A DNA stretch of 64,000 nt from assembly GCF_014633365.1 (NCBI RefSeq), contig NC_068341.1:24410339-24474338 (forward strand). Reading direction: 5' to 3'. This stretch comes from Diospyros lotus. Its lineage: Eukaryota > Streptophyta > Magnoliopsida > Ericales > Ebenaceae. Position 1 is the stretch's first letter. Each line of letters begins with the position of its first letter. This document shows positions 45,456 through 57,031 of this stretch, one piece after another. A model generated the notes under the pieces. It saw only the letters and a program-made list of their open reading frames with translations, was not told the DNA's origin and did not search any database. A program made the position numbers and the translations under genes.

Positions 45456-48306
45456 TGTAACGGCCCGCTCCTACCTACGGGCGCTACTAGTGAATAATCA
45501 ACCGGATTACTCACACGCAACACCAAACTAATGAAGAGATGAACTATGTTTCATCAGGAAACGTCCTAGGTGGGGCTAGACTTTGTCCTTCCCTTCACTC
45601 TACTCGAGGAGTGGGTGCCAAAACATAAAAAAAAAAAACACAACGGATGGGACCTGAAACTCGAGTGAGCTTCACCTTTCTTCAGCTCGTCTCACCATAA
45701 GCCAAAGGTGACCCAAGCACAAAACTAGCACAACAAATATCTACTGAGTATTGGGGATTTATGGGAAGTACCTCTTTGATTCTTACCTGATCCTAAAACT
45801 TGGCTCCACCAACTAAGCTACTATCAACCAGAAGTTTACACAGTCAATACTACATTATACTAATTACAACAAACAGGATACCATCCAGTGCCCAATAACA
45901 TACACATTCACCCACAAGGATGTATATATACATACCACCACATGAATACATACAAGAGATAATATATTATACAATGCGACAACAACGCTAGTCGCCACTT
46001 CAACCTCCCGACATAATCCCTGCTTGCATCTGGACTTGCAACATCTACAACATGAGGTAAAACCTCATGAGTCATAAAGACTCAGTAAGGGTGCAAATGA
46101 ATGTAAACGAGATAATATATGAAATGCAATGACAAATAAATATGCATGAATGACTAGGCATCACTGCTATCCGAACCTACTTGTTCGAGGCACTTACCTC
46201 CCATATTATCCCTAACATGCATCTAGTCTCTCCCATGGCCATAGGACTCCACTAGACTACCTATAGAACATGCATAACACACCACTGTACACAACATATA
46301 TCTAGTCTCTCCCATGGCCATAGGACTCCACTAGACTACCTATAGAACATGCACAACACACCACTGCACACAACATATATTTAACCATATTACAAAACAT
46401 TCGCATGGTCGTCCCTTACCTGGCTCGAAGTTTCATCTCTGCCACGGGCGAGAACGCTAGCCCGAACTTCGAACTCTTCTAGGATCACCGCCTCCTCGGT
46501 CGACCCTAGATGCAATCACAAACCCAACAACAAAATTAAACCAGGGTCTTATATTTTACTATTCACTGCAAAGACCCACAATCAACCACTTCCAATAACC
46601 CCAACCGAGGGTCTAATCTAACCAACAATTCACATTACATCATCTCACATAATGCAAATAATTAGAAAGAAATAATTATTTTACCTCATCGAATCTGGAG
46701 AAGAAAATCGGCCAAATGCTCGCACCAGTGTCTCCTTATAGGATATCACCTTATGCTCAAAACCTCTTTTTCGAGCTTCCAACATGCTCCTCGAGTCCCA
46801 AATTAATTTCCATAATTTTCTCGCGTTTTTCTGGAATTTTTTGATATTTTTTCCCCTATTTTCTCCTTTTTCCAAATTTTCTTTTTTTCTTTTTTTTTTT
46901 CTTATTTTCTTCTCTTCTTCCTCCTTTCTTCTTCAACCTCATGCACACTTACACCCCTGCGCACTGTCGCCACCGACCACGGCTGCCTGGGCCTCCGTCG
47001 TTCCCCTCCATTGCTTGCCTCCAACCGCTGGCCAGGAGCCTGTGGCCGCCGCGAGCCGCCATGGCCACGCTCGTCGTGACCACCAGCCCACGTGCATCGC
47101 CCCACATACACAGTAGTGTTGGTGCTGCCATTGCCGCTGCAACTAGTTGCTTTAGTAGCCGCAACTGGATGTTGCCTCACCCGTTGCCTGGCTTCCAGCC
47201 ATCGCCGGCCACCATTGCTACAACCACTGCTGGTCGGGGCCACCTCCAGCCTCCTTCGCTGGCCGTTACAATGAGCTTCCACGGCCAATGCTGCTAGCCA
47301 TTGCTCTGCCCTCCAACTAGCCACAATCAGCTCTCTCTCTCGCCTTTGATTTCTCTATTTCTCTCCCTTTCTCTTCCATGCTTTGCCTCTCGAGCTTCAG
47401 CACCGCGACCTCTTCAAGCCGCTACAACCAGCCAGAAATCGACCCCTATCTCACTCTCTTGATCTCATTCTCCCTCTCGCGATCTCTCTCTCGATCTCTC
47501 TCTCACCCAAGCTCTCTCCTGAGCTCTCATGCTCTCACTTGCAATCTCTCACTCTCTGTTTCGAATCCAAAGCGAATCCAAAGCAAAGGCCAGTGCTAAA
47601 CACTTGGCCTCCAGCTCACGCACAACCACTTACATATTTATATATATATATATCTTACATATATTACACATAATTATGTGAGAATTACACATAAATCCTC
47701 ACTTTAATCTCATTAATCCCACTTAAGAAATTTATAATGTCACTTGGACCCTCAAAGGTTTAATTTAATTACCCTTAAACCATTTAAAATATCGATTTCT
47801 CCCATAATTAATAATCAGTCATTACTCGATAAAACTGATCTCGTCCTTGTGCCTTCACAGGACCTTATCTCAACTTGAAAACACTTTAGGGTTGGCTTAT
47901 TCATAAAATCGGGCCACCCTTCAGGGCCCTCTGACTTACCGGCGACTTCTCGGTTATCCCTTATGAACATTTGGTTTGGGCAACAATTTAAGCTTATACA
48001 GAAACTGATCCAGAAATTATTCCCGGTCCTATTTCTTTCAGCGTCAATAGCCTCACCTCAAAACACTTGACAATCTCATGCCCTCCTCCCTGAACATCTA
48101 AGTCCCAGGGCATTCCCTATCGTTGATTCGGTAGTTTGCTAATTCATTTCTCGAAACTGACCTTAGGGCTCGCCGAACTGCTTACTATCCAAATTACCAA
48201 AATACCCCTCTCCTAGGGTACTGTCATTTCATTTCAGGCTTCTCTCTCAAAGAGCATTCTTGGAAACTTCTCTTATTTTCTAACACCGATAACACAGGGT
48301 GTTACA
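45456..48306 (-). mobile_element. Solo LTR, same family as 39763-42547, opposite orientation
   Basis: It starts TGTAACGGCCCGCTCC and ends CACAGGGTGTTACA, with TSD CTATA at 45451-45455 and 48307-48311. The length is 2,851 bp. Its reverse complement begins TGTAACACCCTGTGTTATCGG. A 79-bp tandem duplication (46222 and 46301) carries TCTCCCATGGCCATAGGAC. A GC-rich block lies at 46940-47330, and frames there, including the one at 46902-47324, are composition artefacts. Confidence 0.92.
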
Positions 48307-48311
48307 CTATA

Positions 48312-48488
48312 TCTTCCAAAATTGCCGTGCAACCTATCCAGTCATCAAAATCCCAAAGATTAGTATCACCAAATAAACGTCTCATTTCACTATTTTACCT
48401 TCTAGGATGCCCCAAAATATCCATATGACCTATCCTACAATCATGAAATTCAAGGTTAATAATATCAAGCATACCATAGACGTTCCAT
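48312..48488. repeat. Continuation of the degenerate tandem repeat
   Basis: Phrases CAACCTATCCAGTCATCAAAA and GACCTATCCTACAATCATGA continue the repeat seen before 45455. Confidence 0.5.
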
Positions 48489-49340
48489 TGATGGGTGTCA
48501 AATCTAACAAATAATAAATTCTTACTCTTAAAAATGTAAATTGTGATAGTGATGAGCAAGGTCATATTCACAGGGATTGGTTAGATCTATTCCTTTGAAA
48601 ACTTAAAATAAATAGAAGAAACAATTGGGGGATTTTGAAATTTAAACAATTAAAAATAAAATATTATTCTAAATTAATAAGGCAAATTAGAATGTAAAAA
48701 GATTAAAGTAATCAATAGAAACGTTTTCGGTAGAAGGGATTTATCCACCAATGGTTATGACACTGATCATTAATGCCAAAGTCACTAATTTTCCTTGAAT
48801 ACTTGACCTTAGAAAGAACAATAAGCTCTGTTCATTTAATGTTTCCCTTACTTCTTAGTTAATTAAAACAAGTTCTTCAATTAACCCTTACCTTCAAACA
48901 ACCCTAGAACAACCTCTTTAGAATTTAATTCAAAGGCAGCATTAAACTTTGTGGAAACAAGACCAAATCTGAATAATAAACACACAAGTTCGGTTTATTT
49001 AATTCAGCACATGTACTCCCTAGGAATTGAACAAAAACTTGTCAATAATCAACCCTAGTTGCTACTTATGCAAGAAAGACCAAACAATTATGGATTTGGT
49101 ATTCAAGCTAGCAATTAATCATGCGTCAATAATTGAATAGCGACCGTCTACTTAATCAAAACACACAATCATAAACATTAAAATCAGAAGATACATGAAT
49201 ATTCAATAGAAAATCAGATTGCAAATAAACTCAAAAAGATCTCACAATGTTCTTCACCATGACTTCAAAATATCCTTCAACCAAAGTTTAGCCACACATA
49301 ATGAGAGAAAGAACACAAAATGAAGAGAAAATATTAAAAG
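48489..49340 (-). repeat. Second truncated copy of the Athila-like LTR
   Basis: It starts TGATGGGTGTCAAATC at 48489 and follows 31707 onwards, including the 480 bp missing from the copy at 42822. It stops at the same AGGAGATGCC junction. From 48971 it is part of the 800-bp duplication. Confidence 0.8.
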
Positions 49341-49770
49341 GAGATGCCACAACCTTCATCATGTGGTCCTCAACCACACATGTTGGTCCACTAGCTTGAT
49401 GATACATGGAAATAACAAAAGATAGATGCATGAAGAATGAAAGTCATATGATATGAAAATCTCAAGCCACACAAATGAAGTATAGATGCTCGGGATGTCT
49501 CAAAACATGCAGGAACCACTCACCTTAGTGTTTTACCTTATGGACGGTATTGTTCACAGGTAGTAGGAATGTGTTTTCTACAGAAAATATGTATTTTAGT
49601 GAAGAAAACATCAAATATTTTTACATAGGGTTGGAGGGAATATTTAAATATGTAGATCTAGAAAATTTCAGGTTAAATGGAGCTGTCACGCACCTTCATG
49701 TGCCCCGAAAAGATGCCTTACATGCAGCCCTTCCTGGCGTGTGTATTACACATGCTGCTTTCTTCTTCAA
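48971..49770. repeat. 800-bp direct duplication, copy 2
   Basis: Partner of 42833-43632. After it the host LTR continues without break (TGACAACGAACGTC...), so this copy is in the original context and the copy at 42833 is the displaced one. Confidence 0.88.
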
Positions 49771-50743
49771 TGACAACGAACGTCTTTTAGCCGTATCTCC
49801 CTCATTTTAGCTCCGATTCAACCCCTATTTCTACCTACAGGTCCCTCTCTTCCCCCTCTACAAGAATATAATAAGAAACCGAACGTACCTCATCATTTTT
49901 CCAACTGTTTGGCACAAACTTTGAGAAAGACTTGAAAACTCTAACAGGGCATTTTCTCCTCCGACTATGGCAACACCTCCCCATTCTTTCTTTTAGAATT
50001 TCTCTCACTAAAAGTTCCTCACTTTTCTCTCTTCAAACACTTCAAAATCTCACCCCCCAAAGGCTATATTTATAAAGTTCTTCGACAAATAATATTGTTC
50101 TTCGGCAAATAATATTGCAACACGTGTCTCGCCATCATTACTATTCTTGTGCATCCAATCAAATTGCACCACTACCCTTGTCATTATGAGGCTTCGTCAT
50201 GACCTTTCATGTGTGGCCAAATCGCCTTACACCACATGTCCCAAAATTAAATTGAAATGTAATTTGAAATCCAAAGCTATATTAGAATGTGATTTGTAAT
50301 CCAAAGCTATATGTAATTGTGATTTGGAATCTAAAGTTATATTTAAATCATATTTGAAATCCAAACAATCCAAAGCTATATTGGAATAAGGCTTCACATC
50401 TACAACCTTTGTTGTATTACTCTTCGGCCTGAACCTTTCAAATATTGCACTCTCGCCCTGAACTTTTTGATAATTGCACTTAGACCCCTTATAACTTAGT
50501 CCCCAGGCCATCCTAAAATTTCCTTTATGCCTTTGGAGAAAGGGTTTATTACATTAATACCCCAAGATTTTAGTAAATTATACTTGTGCCCCGAGTTTTT
50601 CAAAAACTGCACTTTTACCTAAACCTCAATAATTAGGATTTTACCCTTGGCTTAGAAACTAAACTTTTCTCTTAGGACTTCCACAATCCTTTGAAATGTC
50701 CTATTTCCTAAAGTATTTGAGTTTAAAAATCTTAGGTATTACA

Positions 50744-52372
50744 CTACCAATCTATCGCCTGGTGCTAAAATAGATAAAACACTCAATTACTCAAATAACC
50801 TCCATTATTGGACCATCATTGTAGCCATAGAAGCTCCCTGCCTACTCAAAGCATCAACTACCACATTAGCCTTTCCGAGATGGTACAAAATCTCACAATC
50901 AAAATCTTTAAATAGTTTAACCTAATGTCTTTGCCTCATGTTCAATTCTTTCTAGGATAGAATATAGTGCAGACTCTTGTGATATGTGTAGATTTCAACT
51001 TTCTCTCCATATAAGTAGTGTCGCCATATCTTTAATACAAATACTACCACTACCAACTCCAAATCATGAGTAGGGTAATTCATCTCGTGTCTCTTCAATT
51101 TCCTAGAAGCATAAGCATTAACTCTCCTCTCTTGCATCAATACACGTCCCAAACCTGAATGAGAGACATCACTGTATATAGAATATTTCTCTCCATTTAT
51201 TGGAATGGCTAAATTCGTGCGGTGGTCAACTTCTACTTTAGTTCCTAGAAAACAAGTTCAAATGTGTCATTCCATTCAAACTTCACTCATTTTCTTGTTA
51301 GCTTAGTCATAGGAGAAGATAATTGAGTGAATCCCTCATTGAACTGCTTATAATAGCCTGCAAGTCTCAGAAAACTATGTATCTCCGTCACTGTTGTCAG
51401 TCTCGACCAATCCATAACTATTTTAGTCTTTTTCAAATCCACTAAAATGCCATCTCCAGACACTACATGACATAAAAATCCAATCTGAATGAGTCAAAAC
51501 TCACACTTACTAAATTTGGCATACAATTGTTATTCCCTAAGCCTCTACAATTCTAAAGTAAGATGCTTAGTATGCTTCTCCACATTGGGTGAGTAGACTA
51601 GGATATCATCTATGAAGACAATAATGAAGCAATCTAAATACTCACACAGAACTTGGTTCATCAAATCCATGAAAAAAACTAGGGCATTAGTCAACCCAAA
51701 TGACATCACCACAAACTCGTTGTGCCAATAGCGAGTCTTGAAAGCTTTCTTTTGAATATCATCATCTCTGACCCACAACTAAAGGTATCCTGATCTCAAA
51801 TCTATCTTTCAGAACACTTTAGCTCCTCATAACTGGTCCAACAAGTCATCTACTCCAGGTAAGGGGTACTTGTTCTTCATTGTCACTTGATTTAACTGGC
51901 GATAATCTACGCACAATCTCAAATATCCATCCTTCTTCCTCACGAACAATACTGGTGCGTCCCATTGAGATGAATTGGGTCGGATGAAACCTTTCTCTAT
52001 TAATTCTTATAACTGAGCCTTCAACATCTTTAGCTCATTGGGTGCCATTTAGTATGGAGCCTTGGAGATAGGTTGTGTACCAGGCAATAACTCAATAGTA
52101 AACTCTGCTCCACTGCGGGGAGTTAATCTTGGTAGCTCATCAGGATTCAAGGAAAACATCTAGGAAGTCGCGTACCACTGGCACCTCGGATAACTCCTTC
52201 TTGCTTCTTTCATCGGTGGTCATAAAGGCTAGATAAGCTTCATATCCTTCACGCATCAACTTCTCTACTTTCATCACCGAGACCATGGGAATTGCAGATA
52301 CAGGCTAGACACATCTATATATTAGTACGGGTTGTTGAGGTAGTTCAAAGTCAATAATCTTCCATTGACAGT
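50744..52372 (-). pseudogene. pol: Chromovirus reverse transcriptase and RNase H
   Basis: From the right: LPRLTPRSGAEFTIELLPGT near 52080-52135, [20 protein letters not shown] near 51950-52005, [17 protein letters not shown] near 51860-51910, [20 protein letters not shown] (51690-51745), and the catalytic [15 protein letters not shown] near 51575-51620. RNase H follows, with [20 protein letters not shown] and [19 protein letters not shown] (50955-51130). Single stops and small shifts interrupt it between 51150 and 51550 and again upstream of RT. The expected protease and gag are absent because the sequence is cut at 52372. It continues into the integrase at 31187 once the LTR at 31188-50743 is removed. 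Confidence 0.85.
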
Positions 52373-53802
52373 TGATGTGCTAATATTTTCTACATATTTT
52401 CTATACCATTCTTACTTGATTTTATGCTTAATTCTTATGCTTATATATGTTTTCTATATTAATTTTAGATAATTTATCATGTTGATAGGATTTTAAGGAA
52501 AAGTGAGAAAGAAGAGCAAAAGTTATGGATTTTCACTACTCAATGGTCCAATTAAAAATAAAAGTTGTATCAATTGGAATGTCAAAAAATTCTGAAAAAT
52601 ATATGTGAGATCTCTATATGTCTAATTTTCTATGCTTCAAACGGTGCATAAATCCGAATTTTCTACAGAAAGTTATGATTATTGGAGTGACAGAAGGTCA
52701 AAGTTGTCAAAAATTCAACATTACCTACGAATTTTGCATTCCATTTTCTCCAAGTTGGGCTGATTTGTAGATGGATTAAGAAGCTGTTTAAGGGTTATTT
52801 GGGCTGCCTATTTTATAAAGAATTAGGCCCAATTGGACTTAAGAAGCCTAGCCCAAAAGTCTAATTAAATTAAGCCCATATCTTATAAAAATCCCTAAAT
52901 TGTAATTCTTAATATTTTGTGGGATTATTTTGTATTTAGTATGGGACCTAAACTTTTGAGTGGACATGGGTGGCATGAAACATGAAGAGGAAAACATGGA
53001 GATAGGGTATCCCATGTTTTAAGGAGATAAGGAAAATAAGAAATGAATGAGTATAAATAGAGAAGGATGAAAAATTAAAGGAGTTGGAAGTGAGAGAGCT
53101 TGAAGGATTGGAGAATTGGAGCTCTCTTGGTGGAAGATGTCTTCAAGAATTTGTGACAACATTTTTGAAGAAGGAAATCCTACACATCAAAAGAGTTTTA
53201 TTCTCTTCTTCCATTTCTTTTAAATTTTATATTTATATTCATTTATTTTTTTATGGATTACATCAACATGAACTAAACTCTATAACTAGGGTGTTTTGAT
53301 GTAGTCTAATTATGATAATTTGATTTTTATGGATTAATTTTCTTTATTCATGCAAGTGTTTATTGTTATGCATAATGCTATCAAATACTTGGCCAATATT
53401 TGATTGATATGTTGATATAGATTTAAATCGGAAGGAAAAATTTATAACTTGATATGGATAATAGACACCACAAGAATATAATTGGAACGGAAGTAAAAAT
53501 TTGACTTGAGCGATTAATTATCATTGCATAAATAATTAAATTTGGATTATCAACCATTTAAATTAAATTGGATTAATTAGGTGAAATCGAAATACCTAGT
53601 GCTCTCTAAATATTGAAACTCTCCATATGTACTTTATGTGTTATTATTTTATTTTTTTAAATTAATTCCCTTTAATTAATTGTTTAAATAACATTTGGTT
53701 TAATATAATTTTGTTAATTATCATCTTATCCTCGTGAGAACGATATTCTACTCACTACTCTATTACTTGTGCGATCTGTACACCTGAGGAAAATCGCCAT
53801 CA
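52373..53802 (+). repeat. 5' LTR of a plus-strand Athila-like element
   Basis: It starts TGATGTGCTAATATTTTC and ends GGAAAATCGCCATCA, with TGATG...CATCA as short inverted ends. It is 1,430 bp and followed by a PBS. A plausible leader region with AGTATAAATAGAGAAGG lies near 53050. Confidence 0.85.
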
Positions 53803-53808
53803 AGTTTT

Positions 53809-53826
53809 TGGCACCGTTGCTAGGGA
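53809..53826 (+). other. Primer-binding site, tRNA-Asp type
   Basis: TGGCACCGTTGCTAGGGA lies six bases after the LTR, with three differences from the tRNA-Asp complement. The following leader is broken at 53894 by the next insertion and resumes at 60150. Confidence 0.85.
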
Positions 53827-54190
53827 TCAGTAGTTGATAATATCACTATCAAATAACTCATTTGTTAATTTAAACATATTTTATTCTGTATTAATGTAAG
53901 GGCCCAGATTTTTCACCTCAATTTTTATTTACATTAGCAGAAGCAAATTGATTAAAATTACACATCTCATGGGCTCTTACATACCTACCATAGCATCAAC
54001 TAAACAAATCTAATGAAACACCCTCATTTGAGCCCCTGCACACACTCACCTCCAAGGATCTTTTCGGTCGGGAGAGCCCCGTACACATGGCTATCGGCAA
54101 GGATCCAACACCACCAAATCTGACCTCGAACTTTTCTTCCTTAACCTAGAATAATGTTAAAACAAAGTGAGCCACAAGGCTCAGCAAGCA

Positions 54191-56587
54191 TGTAACGACC
54201 CGAAGATGGGGTGTTGATATCAATGAATGACACGGTATTATCTTATGATGTGTGGGTAGAATTATTCGTTGAATTGGGTTTTGGTGCGGTGTGAATGTGT
54301 ATATATGTGGTTTGGAAGGTTTAGGATGAGTGGTTAAGAGTTAGGAGGGTTTATGAAGAGGCATCCAAAGGTGTGGGGCTTTGAGAGGCTAGATATTCAA
54401 ATGGTGGAAGTATCATTTGAATGAGATAAACCCCATTTGAATGAGGTGTGAGTCATTTGAATGGGAGGTGATCCATTCGAATGATCTGTTTTGCTGGGTG
54501 GTGTTTCTTCATTGTAACAAAATTTCGACTATGTTCCAACTAGAATATTTCAAAACTTAAAACATAAAAGTTGTAGATCTTTATCTTTTCGTTCTATAGC
54601 ATCTTGAATCATCTTAATTGGAGTTCGGATGAGAGAGTTATGCTCAAAATTTGAAAGGATGTCAAAGCTGTCTAGAATCCATTTGAGCCTTTACATTCGA
54701 ATGAGTTGCCTTTACATTCGAATGAGCCCAGCGAAAATTGCAAAATTCACTCGAATGAAAGTACTATTACATTCGAATGAGCTTCAAATTCCTTCAGTAA
54801 TTCAAGTTACTATTTAAAATTCATTCGAATGTTCCCCTGCCTCATTCGAATGTCACTCACATAACTTGAAATCTTTCTCTAACTCATTCGAATACACGTC
54901 AGATCATCCGAATGACTTTCAAATAGCTTCATATATATGTAAATATCATCTGAATGCCTTAAATTATATTTGAATGCCTCCCTCAGCGATTCATATATAT
55001 ATATATATATATCGCCTGATACCTCATTAATTCTGGAAACACATAGAAAATTCTAGAACTAAAATATGAAAAAAAATATAATAAATATATAGAGAATTTG
55101 GGAAATAATTAGATGGATAAAGATGACTTATAAAGATAATATAAAAAGAGAAATTGTGAGAAAAATCTCACTAGAACAGAGCACTTTTTTTCCTCTTTCT
55201 CGTAAGTTCTCTGTTCTTCTTCAAACCCTCATTCGTCTTCTCACAGCAAGCCAGATCTTACTATCCAAGGAGTTCTTAGTGGTTGATCGGTGAAGTAAAA
55301 GGCAAGTTCTCTCTTTCTTCCTCTTTTCTCTTGGATTTTCTTGTGTTATGGGTTGGTTACGTGTCTTAAGAGCTTGACTGGGGTTAGGGTATTTTAGCTT
55401 GAGGGGAAGTTTTTAACAGCCATGTGGGGCTTGTTTCTCTCCACTAATTCTAAGGAATGGAGTTTTAAGTGGAAATCTGCATGGGAGACTTGTTTCTTCT
55501 CCATGCCCTACTTAATATATCTCACTGTCAACTTGAGCCTACGCAAGAAATCTATAACTCAGTGTTATTGGCTAACTGTGTTGAACATATTTATAAATAG
55601 AGAATGACTATGTATATTACTCATTTGCGTATTGTCATGGCATGTCCTGAATGAGTGGTAATTGTGCATCATGGGCATGTCTTGGCTTGACCTTTTGCAT
55701 AACATCTCATGAGTGTACACGAGCATCAGTTCTTATTTCTAGTACGTGCAATTTGTATGTGGCCACTTTAGGTGTTGCATGTGCATTGGAAAAGGTATAA
55801 ACATAGATGATTATACGCGCTGCGGTTGTGTACCGTCAGGATATATCCCCAAAAACCAGTAGGCACTAGCCTGACTGGAGTTATGCTCCTGCGGTGACGA
55901 CTGAGAGGCGCGCCCAGTGGTGACGACCATGGGTGAGATTATATATGTATTTATATATATGTACGTATGGCTATAGCCAAGTGTATCAGATATAACTTAT
56001 GGTCGCCGGACTCAGCTACAGACTGGTACGTATTATGATGCATTTTATTTGCTATGTGAGGCCATTGGCCATTTATATGTTGACAAACTTATATGTGTGT
56101 TATGCATGACATTATCATTACGGGTGTGTGTGTAACTCCTGAGTTATCACCTTTTGTTTCCATCGATATGCATGTTCACCACACCTATATCCTATTATTA
56201 TCTGCCACGCTCTTCCTTCTTATTTCTTATGCTTGCTGATCTTTGTAGCTCACATTGTACTCTCCTCCATTCCAGGTAAAAGTAAAGAGGTGGTAGGTGG
56301 CGAGTCAAGCAAGAAGGATGGGTAGACATGTACGCGTGCGGGTCCCCTCTTGATTTAAATGGTCTTGGGAAGTTGTGTTGGTAGATGTGTAGACTTTATT
56401 TTGTGTGTAATGTAACTTAAAGAAAAGTCATGCCTGTAATCCTTGGAAGTATTTATTTTGGGTTTGAGTTTGATGGATGGAAGGTGTATGCATCCTTGTG
56501 GCTAAGAGTTGTTTTGTCTATGTCCCTAGTACCCGCTATTCCAGGTTGCCTTGTAATGAGATAACTTGGGGGAGGGGGGGTGTTACA
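54191..56587 (+). mobile_element. Solo LTR, chromovirus type
   Basis: It starts TGTAACGACCCGAAGATGG and ends GGGGGGGTGTTACA, with TSD AAGCA at 54186-54190 and 56588-56592. The length is 2,397 bp. The 3' part CTTTGTAGCTCACATTGTAC near 56234 is the usual end region of this LTR type. Confidence 0.93.
54400..54975. repeat. CATTCGAATG palindrome array
   Basis: About twenty copies of CATT(C/T)GAATG(A/T/C), with CATCCGAATG variants, are spaced 15-40 bp. Two blocks (54400-54480 and 54680-54975) are separated by about 200 bp. It uses the TTCGAA core, like 5585-6290, although it belongs to a different LTR lineage. Confidence 0.85.
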
Positions 56588-57031
56588 AAGCATAATTAAA
56601 ACAAAGGGGCATCAACCACCACAACTAGTATTAACAAGGCTTCCCACATTCGTTTGCCCCATCATATCACAAGTTATTGCATATATTCAGTATACCCACA
56701 TCAGGTTCCACAAGTTTGTGTGGCCCATATTCATAATTTTGCAAAGGGCCATTCGGGCCGAATTCATATTGTATACCGTGCACCATCATGCACGTTCATG
56801 TTCACATAGCTTCTTACAATATGTATTTCCATGAAAGATTTCATATCATAATGCAACACATGCACATGCTCAACAAAATACAAATAGCTCTTAGGCTCAC
56901 ACGTGTCAATATGCTCAACGATACCATATGCAATATCATAACCCATAATACTCATCAACCATACGTCACCCTCTTTGGCATGGTAGCACACACCTAACCC
57001 GCCCGGACGTCACCGACACAACGATAGCACT

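Larger units (their letters stand above)
31188..50743 (-). mobile_element. LTR (solo) inserted in the chromovirus pol, itself split by later insertions
   Basis: It starts TGTAATGCCTCGC at 31188 and ends CTTAGGTATTACA at 50743, with flanks CTACT and CTACC, a TSD with one change. Pol reading resumes on both sides. The LTR survives as 31188-31706, about 43205-43632 and 49341-50743; the rest is later insertion or duplication. The block with GTTGCAATCACCC near 31667 is shared with 28399 of the LTR at 27703. Confidence 0.72.
27703..52372 (-). mobile_element. Chromovirus (Tekay-like) Ty3/gypsy element, 5' end missing, heavily interrupted
   Basis: On the minus strand, RT and RNase H are at 52372-50744, and the integrase and chromodomain-like tail at 31187-29756. 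The 3' LTR follows at 29755-27703. The pol gene is split by the LTR 31188-50743 (TSD CTACT / CTACC). Its 5' half is cut at 52372 by the plus-strand LTR that starts at 52373. Confidence 0.82.

Noticed and set aside
46902..47324. 140-codon open frame in GC-rich DNA
   Set aside because: It lies inside the solo LTR 45456-48306, overlaps open frames in several other phases, and has low-complexity composition.
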